The notes under the pieces were generated by a model, which saw only the letters and a list, made by a program, of their open reading frames with translations, ran no database searches and was not told the origin of the DNA. Positions 37,001 through 49,000 of a stretch of 64,000 nucleotides of DNA are shown here, piece by piece. The first letter of the stretch is position 1. Each line of letters opens with the position of its first letter. The DNA is from Anisakis pegreffii. Lineage: Eukaryota; Nematoda; Chromadorea; Rhabditida; Anisakidae. Location: contig JAPYMA010000131.1 of the NCBI GenBank assembly GCA_035041965.1, positions 1-64,000 on the forward strand, read 5' to 3'. A program made the translations under genes and the position numbers.

Positions 37001-40000
37001 GAAGCCAGGCAGAATAACAAGCCAATTAACACTTTAAAGTATACTTTAAAGACACTTTCTGACCACAACATTAAAAATTCTCCAGCAAGCTTCAATCCTC
37101 AACCATTAAGGAATGATTCATCTTTTCACTCTTAACTTCTATTTTCAGTCAACTAATACTACAACAATTTCAATCATCCATTTTCAGCTCATCAACTCTC
37201 CCACAAACACCACTGATGAAACATTACGCCGCCATCTGGCTCTGAAGGTGAGTTATCGCCTTGAAAATCTTATTGACTTCAATCACTCACTCTTTCTTGA
37301 CTCGTGTTACGTTTCTGTGTACTGTATCTGTTTCCGTATTCAAAAATTACCATATCGTTTTAATGATATTTGAAGCAACGGTAACTGCTTTTATGTAATC
37401 ATCATTACATAAAGCAAAATTGTCAGATTCAGGCGTTTCTAACGAGATTTGTGCGCATAAACCTAACCGTGCTGCTATGAAAAACGTGTTAAATAAAGAT
37501 CATTGCGATGGAAAAAAATGAAATAAAGGTCATTTATATTCGGTAATATTGAAAGCGATCGTGTTGACGATGCGCTCAGATTCGCAATCAAACGGAAATT
37601 AAAAGGCTTAAAAAGCCAGCAACGAGCATTTGTTATCGCTGAGCGATGAAGCGTGATTTTGTTGTTGTTGGTGGTATCTAATCCGGTTTTCGCTTCGGTG
37701 ACTTCAGATTAGAGATGTTATTGAGATTACATGTTCATTTGCATAGGTTATCATCCACTTCTTGCTTTGATGTTCATCCAGAAATGATACGACGATATTC
37801 AAAACATTTGCTAAATAATGTCTATTATGAAATCAAGAATTTATGAACGAATCTTGTACGTCAAGAAATGTTTGCCATTTCGAAAATTTTATCAATTCGC
37901 GTATCAATGGATTTTCGATAGTCACTTCTCTGAATAACCATAATTCCGTGTATTTTTTTGCGCGCTAGAATAAACCAACGATCGCTTTAGAACTTTGGTC
38001 AGCGTGAAGACTAATAATTCAGTTGCGAAATGCGTGAAATCGTAACTGTGTTCTGTTGGTGACGAAGAAACGTAATCGAATTGGTCGTTGGATTGTTTCG
38101 GAGTGTGACTGATGTCGAATTAGATTTGAGCACTAGTTCTAACAACGCTGACAAATTTACACGTGAACATCAGTTTATTTTTAGAAACATTATCTGCTAA
38201 TGAGATTGGCCTATTATTAGATTAACTTAATTTGATATCTAACCTAATTATCGTCTCACGCTCGTTTGAAAATTTCCTCATCAGGGCAGAATTAGCGACA
38301 GGAAATGATTGTGTGCTTAGAGCATTCATTTACTCACTCGGAATGCTGACCAGTTTTGAGCACACGGAAATTTACACAAATTGTTTCATTGTTTCACTGA
38401 AACCGTCTAAATATGTTTTCGTTCAGAGACTATTGTTAGTTTTTGGAACGTCTACTGCAGTGGCTTTGAAAACTGATCAGGTCCAAGAAATTTTCAAGTA
38501 ATAAATATTGAGAGTTTGCAAAATCTTGTAAACTGCTGTAAAATTTTTGAAAGCGTTTCTTACATTAGGTGGCGACTTAAAAAATGACTTCATTAGAAAA
38601 AGGACTTCTTTAAATTGCTATACTGAATTGTTGCTCTGATTTTTCCCAACCCAACTGTGAATGAAAAGTGTGCGTGCTTAATTTCTACTAAAAAAATTTT
38701 GTTCAAAGTCGAACATCACTGTCAACTGACTATCTTATTAAATGTTATTGATATGTTATTGATACTGTTATTGATATTAAATGTTACTGCTGATAAGGTG
38801 TTGTAGTGCTCAGTGGCGCTGCACAGTTATTGATATCCGGAAAATTGATCATTGATTATGTGATGAACTGAGATTTTTTGACTCCATTCTTGCCTTCTGC
38901 TGCAGTGTTATTGGTGAACATCTGGTCAACTAAATCACTAAGACGTTTTTTAACGTTGGAATTGTCGAATGTTACAGAGGGAGGGAGGAAGGTTGGTCGG
39001 TTCGGATTGGTCGATTGATAGGTGCAATTTAATTATTGGATTTGTTGAGAGGACGGTGATGGTGAAGATGTGTGGAAATAGAATAAGACGATAGATAAAA
39101 GGTAGAAGTATGTACGCACTAACATTTCGGCAATCGCATCAATGCAATGACAAATTTTCTGATTATTTGAATACATTGTTCATTTAGGATGGAATGCGAT
39201 TTACTTACCAAGAAGCGTTCATTGGTTCAACTTCATTGTAGACATCTTAATATCGGATGAGATATGTAATCATTTCGGTCTATTCATCCATCCTTATTGC
39301 GAGACGAAATGCACTACCAAATCCGCGTATTGCGATACACAACCTTTCGAATCGTTTCAAATCTCCTCTGTGAGTGTGCCATGGTCTCATTTACCCCGCT
39401 CATATATTCTGCTGTCACGCCATGCAGCCTACCTCATTTTATCTATTCCTCATTCATTTAAAAGGTAATCCCGTTCGAAGCACATTCTCTTTTTAGGTGT
39501 GTCCAGCAAGCTGTACTTTGAAATTCTAGATTTTTTAAAATCACAAGTCGTTATGTTCGTGCAATTTCAATTCCTTGATTCAGATTCTCCTTTCGGAAGC
39601 CCATACGTTTATTTTACAAATATGTTATTTAGGCTTATATTTGCTCACCAAAGAAACCCGAAACTGTTCGAAATTTTGCTGTAACGTTGTTTTTTGAAGA
39701 AGCATTTCATTGAGAATTCATATTTGAAAAAAATTTTTTGTTTTGCGGTACATTCGACCATACGCTACGGCCGCGGGTATCCCAGATAAATTAAGCAGTG
39801 AAGTTATCCGATATGAATTTGATTATTGCGGTAATTTAACGAATCTGCGTAACGCAAAGCTACAAGTTGGTTTTTTGAGAATACATCCGATTCATCGGAA
39901 AATTACAAACGAGATGAATGAAAATCGGTGCCTTTTGTTGTGTCAGTTAATGAAGATTCAGTTTGCGATCAAAATTAAGCCGCGTCTTCTTTAAGAACAA

Positions 40001-43000
40001 TGCGATATTCATCACCAATTACGGTTGCAAAGAAATTCAGTTGGATTGAACTCGTAGATCGCCTATTCTCAATAACAAAGGCGATTGAAGAATTCAAATA
40101 TGTAATTTAGCCCAGCCATCACTCATTTGTTCCCAACGCGAATGCAGTTCATTCAATCTTGTTAATGTGACTGAATCAGCGAGTAATCTTCGGTCAGAGT
40201 TGAACTTCTTTGGTGCTATTTTCGTCCAATATTCTCGAAGAGTTTCGGTCGAGATTGGAAATTGTTCTCATTCGGTAATTTCTAACAGCATTTCATGAAG
40301 CCTTCACCAGTTTTGTTTGTCGTAGACGCCGCATGAATTTTACGTTAACCGACGCACTATTCATTATTAACGTAAAAAGTAATGAGTCAGTTAACGTAAA
40401 ATATTAATATTGCGCGGAGTTTAGCATTAAACGATCATAATGTCCAGTATGGAGGCATCATTCTCTGAATTCACAAGTAGTGATGGAGTCAACGCGAATA
40501 GACGTGGAAGACGTGGAAGGTATTCTTTGGTATGTTTCGTTCATATTCTATTGCTGAATCGTATTTTTATATTTTGATCGCTCATTCTAGATCACAATTG
40601 AAACGCTGTTCAGTTTCGTTTTTTAATAGGGCAAATCAGTTTTTGGTAAAAATTAAACCGCATTTTTTAAGAGCAATGAAGTGTTCATCAGTAAATCACT
40701 GGCGTAGCTAAGAGGAACGTAAGACCCCCTCCTCCCTCACCCTTCCTGGAGAGTGGAAGAATAGAGGAAAAAACTGAGGAAAGGAGAAGGAAATGGGAAA
40801 AGGAAGAAAAGGAAAAAGAAGGAGGAATAAATGAACATGGGAAAATCCATCCAAAAATTCAGCTATTTTTTAACTGGACCGTTTAACGCTTCTCTTCTCC
40901 CCTCTCCACCGTGGAAAAAATTCTGGCTACGCCATCGGATTAGCAACAACTATGTATTACGCACACTGTTTTGCAAGTTTCGCCTCAAAGCGTCACAGAG
41001 GTTTTACCCATGTGATGTATCTTCTATGAAACATGAAGGCTATGCTCCGATACCACTACAAATATCGCAATTTTCGATATTTCCTCTTGTGAATTCAAGA
41101 TGATGCTCAAATTTTATCGGATTTTTATAAGGAGTAGATCATTTTTAATGAATTGAAGAAACGACTGAAGCGAATGCAGGCGTAACGCAACCAACGGCAA
41201 TGCTAGAAAGAGATTGAGTTTATGCTTTTCGAGATTTCACTCCTCCTAAGTGAGCATTTTCGGCGTGAATCAGTCAAAAAATTTCAGATGATATGTTTCG
41301 ACAAGATTTTTTACTTATTCAAATTTATCAATCAAAGCTGGATACATTTTAGCAACTAGAAGTCCCAAAGCTGTAAGAGGAGATGAGTTGTTTTGTGGAT
41401 TAGCTGTCTTTAGTCGATTTAATCAGCGACTGGAAGTTGAGACTTTAGCGGTCGATTTTCGATTGGGATTCATTTCATAAATGGACATTTCCCTAGAAAA
41501 GTACTATCTCTGAACTTCTTTGGAGTTTTTATCTGACACCAGATTATCTGTTCCTCTTTCAAGATGTTGATCTCTGTTTCTGAAAATTTTCGATTTCTCA
41601 GGAATTAGCCCATCTTTTTAGATCTTACTCAAGGCAGGCGTTTCTTCAAAAAGTTTCGATATCTTCAGTGATTGTTAATCGCAACAGAAGAGTGAACGTA
41701 CATGAAAAAGTGAATCAAGTTCAGTGTCTAACAGCAGATAGGATAGATTGTTTGAATTGATATCTCATACTGTTTTATATCTTATTTTTATGCAGCTAAA
41801 ATATTCTATATTGGACATCTGTAATAAAACAACTTCTAATGCGAAAGTTTCAATATGAAGGCAATTTGTCGTTTGCATGAAGACTATTTATGGATGCATT
41901 TGCACTATGCACTACGGGAATTGAACCACTATGCATTAGGATGTAATTGTGTTCATGAATCAATTTTCGACATATGATTGCTGGAGTGGAATCGAGTGTT
42001 CTGAGTGTATTGCAGCAGTCTCAGAATCCTCCATTTTGAAGCACACTTACGATTAGGCATGAAAATAGTCAGAGGGGATATTTAATCAGCCTGATACAAG
42101 CAGTTGTCAGCCATGGTTTTATCAATAATCTCGTTGAGCCATTCTAAGATATTTGACTATTTTTCGTATTGTTGCTTTGAAGAGACTCTTGAAGTGTAAT
42201 AAAGGAATACTTGAAGAAATGTTATGAGTTTTACAAGAAATTGGCTTGAGACTGCAAATATGCGCACATTCTGTGAGCTTTTGACTTGTTACTTTAGATG
42301 GTGCAGTGATTATGGGTCTGGTGTGTACAGCTCAGAAAATTGTCTTCTTTAGGCACTTATCACACAAAATCGTGACCAGTAATGATCTTAATATTGTGCA
42401 GATCACTCATTGGACAGTAAAGGAATGATGGAAGCATCGGTACATTCTTGCTCTATGGCACGGTGCGAGTGATTTTAAAGGACTTACTTCAGAGGATGTT
42501 CTTCGAAGAAATTATTCTGAAGATTTGAAGGCAAATATAAATAGCTAGTAGGAGTTGGGATAAGTAAAAGAGTGTCAGAATTACGAAAGCATTCACAATC
42601 AGTGTAAATTTTACACATCGTTAATAATGTAAGAAATTTTTTTCGATTATATGAAGTGAGTATGTTGATGTGGTGCGTTCGCTTGATGAAAAGATGCAAA
42701 TTTGATAAATCTGAGCAGAAAAAGTGCGACTTCATTCGTCAATCAAAGCTGCTTTTCGAGGCATTGAGCGTTCTCTTTCAAAATTAACTGATTTAAGTGC
42801 ATTTTTTTGTTCGCACTTAACAACGTCCACAGCAGCCTTCTTATTGGTGACATTAAAATGCCTGTCATTCAGAGTAAAATTTTGAAAGATTACACATTCA
42901 AAATATTTCAACGATAAGCAAAAAACTAAATTCATTCAACCCGTACCACAATGCCACACCCTTTCATCCGATTTAAATTGACTTCGAATTCAAAATTCAA

Positions 43001-46000
43001 CTGGGAATCGAACAGTTCACACCAGCCATCTTCTGGAGCGGTTATCTGGCGTTCAGCTCTAGGTAAGGATCCTTTGTACTAATTTCATAAACTGGCCTCC
43101 TACATCAGTTCATCGATCATTCGATTAAATACGAATGCGAATAGTAGCGAATTGAGTATCAGTATAGGTTGTGAGCCCAGAATCGTCCTTCTGAAATTTT
43201 AATTGAACAGCTCAGTTCTTCACGTTTACAAATGCTTTCTGATCTCACGTTGATCATTCCTGTAACATGAACGAAACGTTGAATAGACAGTCATTGTTCG
43301 TCTAGCGCTATGTGTTTCAGTCGTTAACCTGCCCCACTCTTCTACAAGAATTCACTATTTCCACGCGTAACAACGTCAAGAACAAATCGAAAACCGATCC
43401 GGAAATTCGTCGGTGATGTGAAAGAAATTAATTTACCGAAATGATACAAGTATTTTTGGGATTTATCAACTGCAGACAGAATGTGAACATCTTTCGAGGA
43501 AAACATTTGTAGCGATGAAGGAATTGAAGTTTAACAGCAAGATTATACCATTAATTACCTCCTGGCACTCCCAAACGGCCCCCCCCCCCTGGGAGTAATT
43601 TACTCCCTATGAGAAACGCTGATCTAGCGGACTATATCTCGAATCAGTTGCATTAGTTCACATATTCAGTCAGCGATTACAACTGATAATGGGTTTATGT
43701 CTTTCTTCTATCATCAATATCATGTTCTTCTTTGATATCCTGTGAATCACTTATAATTACCATGAAAAACCATACTTATGAAGCAATCCACATCCAATTT
43801 AATACTCATCAGTGTAATCTGATTATGTTTGAATGAATTTACGTGAATCGATAGGCAGGATTGTCCTTACGAAGAAAAAATTAATGAAATGCATTCGAGA
43901 TTTAGATGTGGGAGTTCGGCTTAATTTCGATTGTCAGAAAGATTTCATCGAGTAGGAAACAGTATCTATTTGCTTTTGGTTTCATTTGATTAGATGTATG
44001 GATCTCATTTTGACTAGGACTATACGCTCTCGATTTCCTTGTACAGCAGCATCGTTGAACGCAGTCCATTGTAGCGTTCAGTTGATATTGATCACGGAAT
44101 CGACCATAGTCAAATAACCTGCCTGAATGTTTCTAATGTCAAATTTGTTGTGTTCGAAGTGGGGATGGAAAAGTTTTTCGAGGGGAGCACACGATTGTTC
44201 TCTTCAGTTTTATTTTGCATTTTAAAATACTCTAGCCTTCATACATGGCTCTGAAATAAGATAATTAAACTGGTCGAATAACTTCTTTAGTAGCGTTGCA
44301 GATGAATCGTGACCGGTCAGTCTGCCTAAAGACATTTATTTAGCCTAACGACCGTTTACCTAAAGACACATTGCCTAACAGACAGTTTGCCGAACGGACA
44401 GTTTGCCTAACTTACGGTTTTTTAATGGATATTTCGCCGAATAGGCAAACTTCCTTAGGCAAACTGTTCCGTAGACAAACTGTACGTTAGGCAACATGTC
44501 TTTAGGCAAATAAATGTCTTTAGGCAGATTGACCGGGTACCCAGATGGATAAAATGCGGTCACTGATGTTTCTAGAACAACTAGTAATGTGAAGAAGACA
44601 CATGGAAATTTCAAAATATTGAAATGTTTTTTGATGAGCCCAACCGATTGCACGCTTCTACTCCAATTTTTGACTCATGTCGGGACGTTAGTTTGCGAAC
44701 ATTTTGATAAGAAACTGCATCTGATTCACATTACCAAACACTATCTCAACCGTGAATAGTGTTTGCGCGCAGTTCAAAAGACTATGAATGCCATTAATGA
44801 TCAATGCCGACTTCTTAGTTCACCCTCTACTCACCAAAAACTTTATGTTCAACTGATGTGCTTAATGTGTTCTTGTGGAACATTTTGTCGTTGATTACAA
44901 TTTAGTTTAACTTCATCTTCACGTAACATCATTTTACCGTGTTACTGCGCAAAGCTTGGATTTATTCACTTTTTTCTCTCAGTCATGCCCATAATTATTT
45001 GGGCATGACTGAGAGAAAAAAGTTAAGAAAGCTGCCTAAACATAACAATTTTTTCGAAACGAGCAAAAATTCCATCAAATCATGTATCGCACCATTAATG
45101 CAGACTGATTGCCTCTTACACCGACTAACTTCGCATCTAATGTCCCATAAATAATTTATAAGTTCTTCTGGGTTGATTTTTTTTTCTTTTTAGTGGTCAT
45201 CAGCCACGCCTTATTGTTCGAGTGAAAAGTAGATTTGCGGTGCCTTTTTAGACATCTGCCGAACAAATTTTCGCGTTCGCTTAGGATCAGTGCTTGCACT
45301 CATACTTACGTCGATGTAGAGCCCATAAATAAAGATAACAAACCAACAAGAAAATCATCTTGTACTTCATTTCACTTGGCTATCCGCACATTCATCCGTC
45401 CACCTCTGTCTTGAGAAGTAAACTTTCTGAGCTTATATTAGTTTATTTAGCACCACCCATTTATGCATTCCCATGACATCTTCACTCCTTTATAAGCACT
45501 CTTGAATGCATCTCACCACACCAATAAATCAAACACTTCTTCTGCATTCCTTGACTCGCACCGATTTCTCCTTTCCGCGACCTCTGAAACATCTCCCAAA
45601 AGATGTATAGTTCAAATTCGGCTGATCCATAGAATCAATTTTGCCATTCGAGAGATTCTCATCGGCCACATTATCACGCCACAATTCGTGCGTAATTCCA
45701 CTCATCAAAGGCCTCTGAGCGATCGGTTTAAGACTGCATATCATGTCACCAAAACGTCTCACTGTTATCTGTAACTACAGTTCAATCCTGCCATTACTGA
45801 TCATCGTTGAATATTCGAGTTGTTAGGTACGGCAAATTCAGTACCTATCATTTTCAGTGGAATTCGTCTGAAGAAACGTGCACAAGACAAGAGGAAGATA
45901 CTTCAAAATTGTTTTTTTGTTATTATTAGTTCAGTGCGGAATCTTATAATTTGCTTCGCAAGCGACTGCAGAAATAATTGAGAAAGTCCACGAAAGATGG

Positions 46001-49000
46001 CCAATTATGGATGATTTGAAGTAGTGAATCGATTGAACGCGAATAGGCAAAATATATTTCATGAAGTACTGCTGCTACTCATGTTTTATTTGTTTGGTGT
46101 TAATTAATGATAAAAGCACACATCAATCCATTTATAAACACACACACATACAAATACTCGGCGATATAACTGCCGAACACGAAAGAGTGTTTCATCATGA
46201 TAAATTTGTTCATTCGGTATATGGAGCAAACGTGGATGAATGAGCAAATTATTCGAAGTCATCAGTGATATTTTCACTGCTTCTGTGCAATGGAATGGAG
46301 ACGTGTGCATGCAATCAATGTTCCATGCAATGTGAATGAAGTAAGTGGCTGTGTGTCCGTCATGTCTTCTGTTCTGTTCGATTCCTAATTATCGTTGGTG
46401 CGAAATTGAATAAATCATATTGAAACAAGAGCGAATTCTCAACTGATTATTCTTTTACTGATTGTTAGAGCGAATTCTTTTCCTGACTGATTGCATGAGT
46501 GTGTGTAAGCTTCGACATCATCATCGTTTGCAGTCATCACCCTCATAACGACCACTTCACATTTCACAGCTGCAGTGTCCGTCATCATTTGATAAGCATT
46601 GATAGAAGACTTCACTCAAATGGACGTAAAATCATTACTGACTTGTTTGATAGCTTCACCTAAAAACCTCATTTAGTTCATGTTTACGGAATCTGTTCAT
46701 TCGATCTTGAGTTTATTCAAGTAGCTGCTTATTTTTACACGTTCACACCGACTCGATAATTCGAAGAACGCTATTCAACTGTTACTATGCAACTAGTGGT
46801 AATGAGTGTTTGATCAAAGTTTCGTTATCGATCTGTAACGATCATAATTTGTTGATGATTCTATGAATAAATTCCGAGTGTGGAGCTGAATTCGCATTGA
46901 ATTGGTAATTATTGAATGGGTTGCTGAAAGTAAAAATATTAATTATATGGAATATCGCTAATTCATTTCATCGCTCTCTGAATGGACGAGTAGTCACTTC
47001 TGTGACCTGAGGCGATAGGAGCTGTTGGTTTTGATACATCATTGGCGAGCATCCGCAATATTATTATTATTATTATTATTGGTCTGATTTTAATTGTAAC
47101 AGCGATATTGGTAATATTGCTCTATTGAAATTCTGAAGTGATCGTCGTTGATTTGTTTATTTTGGATCAATATTTCTGTTGAATTCGCAAAATGTCTCGC
47201 ATATCTTCTATGGCCTACAAACGGAGGCAGCCACCGTCTATCGCTGACTCGAATCAGATGCGATCGCATTCCAGTTCTCGACTTCTCGACCGAATTAATC
47301 GTGGAAAGGTGCATTATGGCAGACACTTGGTATACTATCATCCTCATCAAATATTTGTTCACACTGTACCAAAGTTTTTTGTTTCAGTTTATTAAGTGCT
47401 GCGGTAATTGTTATCCTACTGAATTCAGTGTTCATATTCTCAGTTCTATGAGCGTCTTCTCATTACAAGTATGAATGTGATGCAGTAAGTGCGAGAGGAC
47501 TTTACCTGAAACGTTTTGATTGTCATCAATGTTTTTAACTCAATAACCTCTATGATTATGATCTCTTCACTCCTGTTGTTAGCTTTCCAAGTCAATTTAT
47601 TGCTTAGCTTTCTCCATTCTTGTGAGCATTCATTCAGTTTACCTCAAATCCTATCGATTTCTTGATTGTCTTTTAGGTGAACTAGTCATTCTGTTAGTAC
47701 GAAAACATCGAAATGTAAGCAAAATTACGTATGGATATGCCGAAATAACAAATAAAATAACGTAGCATATTTGCCAGCGAATTAATATTTCAAAAAGCAA
47801 TCAATGATCGTTTAGGATATCAGATTTTAGATGTTTTTGTGGTACGAGCACGAAAGCATTTCATTTCATACAAGCTTTCTTCAGTGCCGATTTGTAAACA
47901 CATACAACCAGTATCTTTCTGGCTGTTCAGTTATTCATTAGAAATGAATTACGAATAAACTAGTGCGTTTGCTTTGAGTCCCATTGAATGCATTCCCACA
48001 AAATTTCATGCTATTATTGCATTTTAAAAAAATTAATCCTCTGAATATTTGTATTCCTCGTTAAATACCTAAATCCTTCAGTGTTTTTTTATAGCCCAAA
48101 AACCTCTCAAAAACTGCAATACATAATTTACACAAAACAACCTCTCATCGTTGTCACGACAGCTGATGTTTCCAGCGATCAAGCCGTATTATTCAAGTCT
48201 GAAATCGAACGAATGAATTTGGTAATAAGACGAAGCTGAAGCTGTTTTGATTTGAGGATGCCCAATGGACACGTTGACAGAGCGTTATCGCTTTAATGAA
48301 ATACTGAAATGAAATGAAATAAATGAAACGCAAAAGTAGTGAAATTGTTAAAATTCATCAGTTCTTTCTGAATTTTATTCATTAATCTTTAACATAGCAA
48401 CATTTTGTTGCTGAAAATTTTGCTACGGTTTCGAAGGGCTTTTGGGTGTTTTTTGTTTATTCAAATTTAAGTTATTGAATTCCGGTGAGATGCTGATGAG
48501 CAGTGTAATTGTGCTGATTGAATAATGAATTATTCATTGAGTTATGTAATTGTGTATCGATTTAGTAGTTACCTAAGGAATTACCAGATTATCTTCGAGC
48601 AGTTCACCTGTTGGAGTAATCACAGACGAGTGTTGTGCGGTGTTTATGTTTGACATGTCAGTACCATGTTCGTAAGAGAATTAAGATCACTTTGAAGAAG
48701 AAATTCGTTGATTGCATGAAAATATTCGTTTTCCGAGTGATTCTCATTCGGTCTGATGAATATCTCTAAAAAGTAGTCATGAAGAAGTGCCTACTGCTTG
48801 AGACTTTGCCTCTTCTTCTGCTCAAACGCTGTTTTCTGAAAAGTTCCTCAGGTCAAACGTCTCGATGGACGAGTCTGATTGACAGTAAGCAGATGGGATC
48901 CAAATTTAGCTATTTTGAAGCGATTTCGCAATTTTGAAAATGTGTACGCAGAATATCGGAGCTATTGTTTTGTTCAATTTCGAATTCGCACACGCCTTTG

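Noticed and set aside
41900..41940. Reverse-strand GGTTCAATTCC resembling a tRNA B-box
   Set aside because: The arms do not pair as a T-stem and no A-box or anticodon arm lies at tRNA distance.
42995..43050. GGGAATCGAACAG resembling the 3' half of a reverse-strand tRNA
   Set aside because: There is no acceptor-stem pairing and no A-box.
45529..45774. Overlapping open frames on both strands
   Set aside because: Purine-first codon bias differs little between strands and neither has convincing splice context, so neither can be called.
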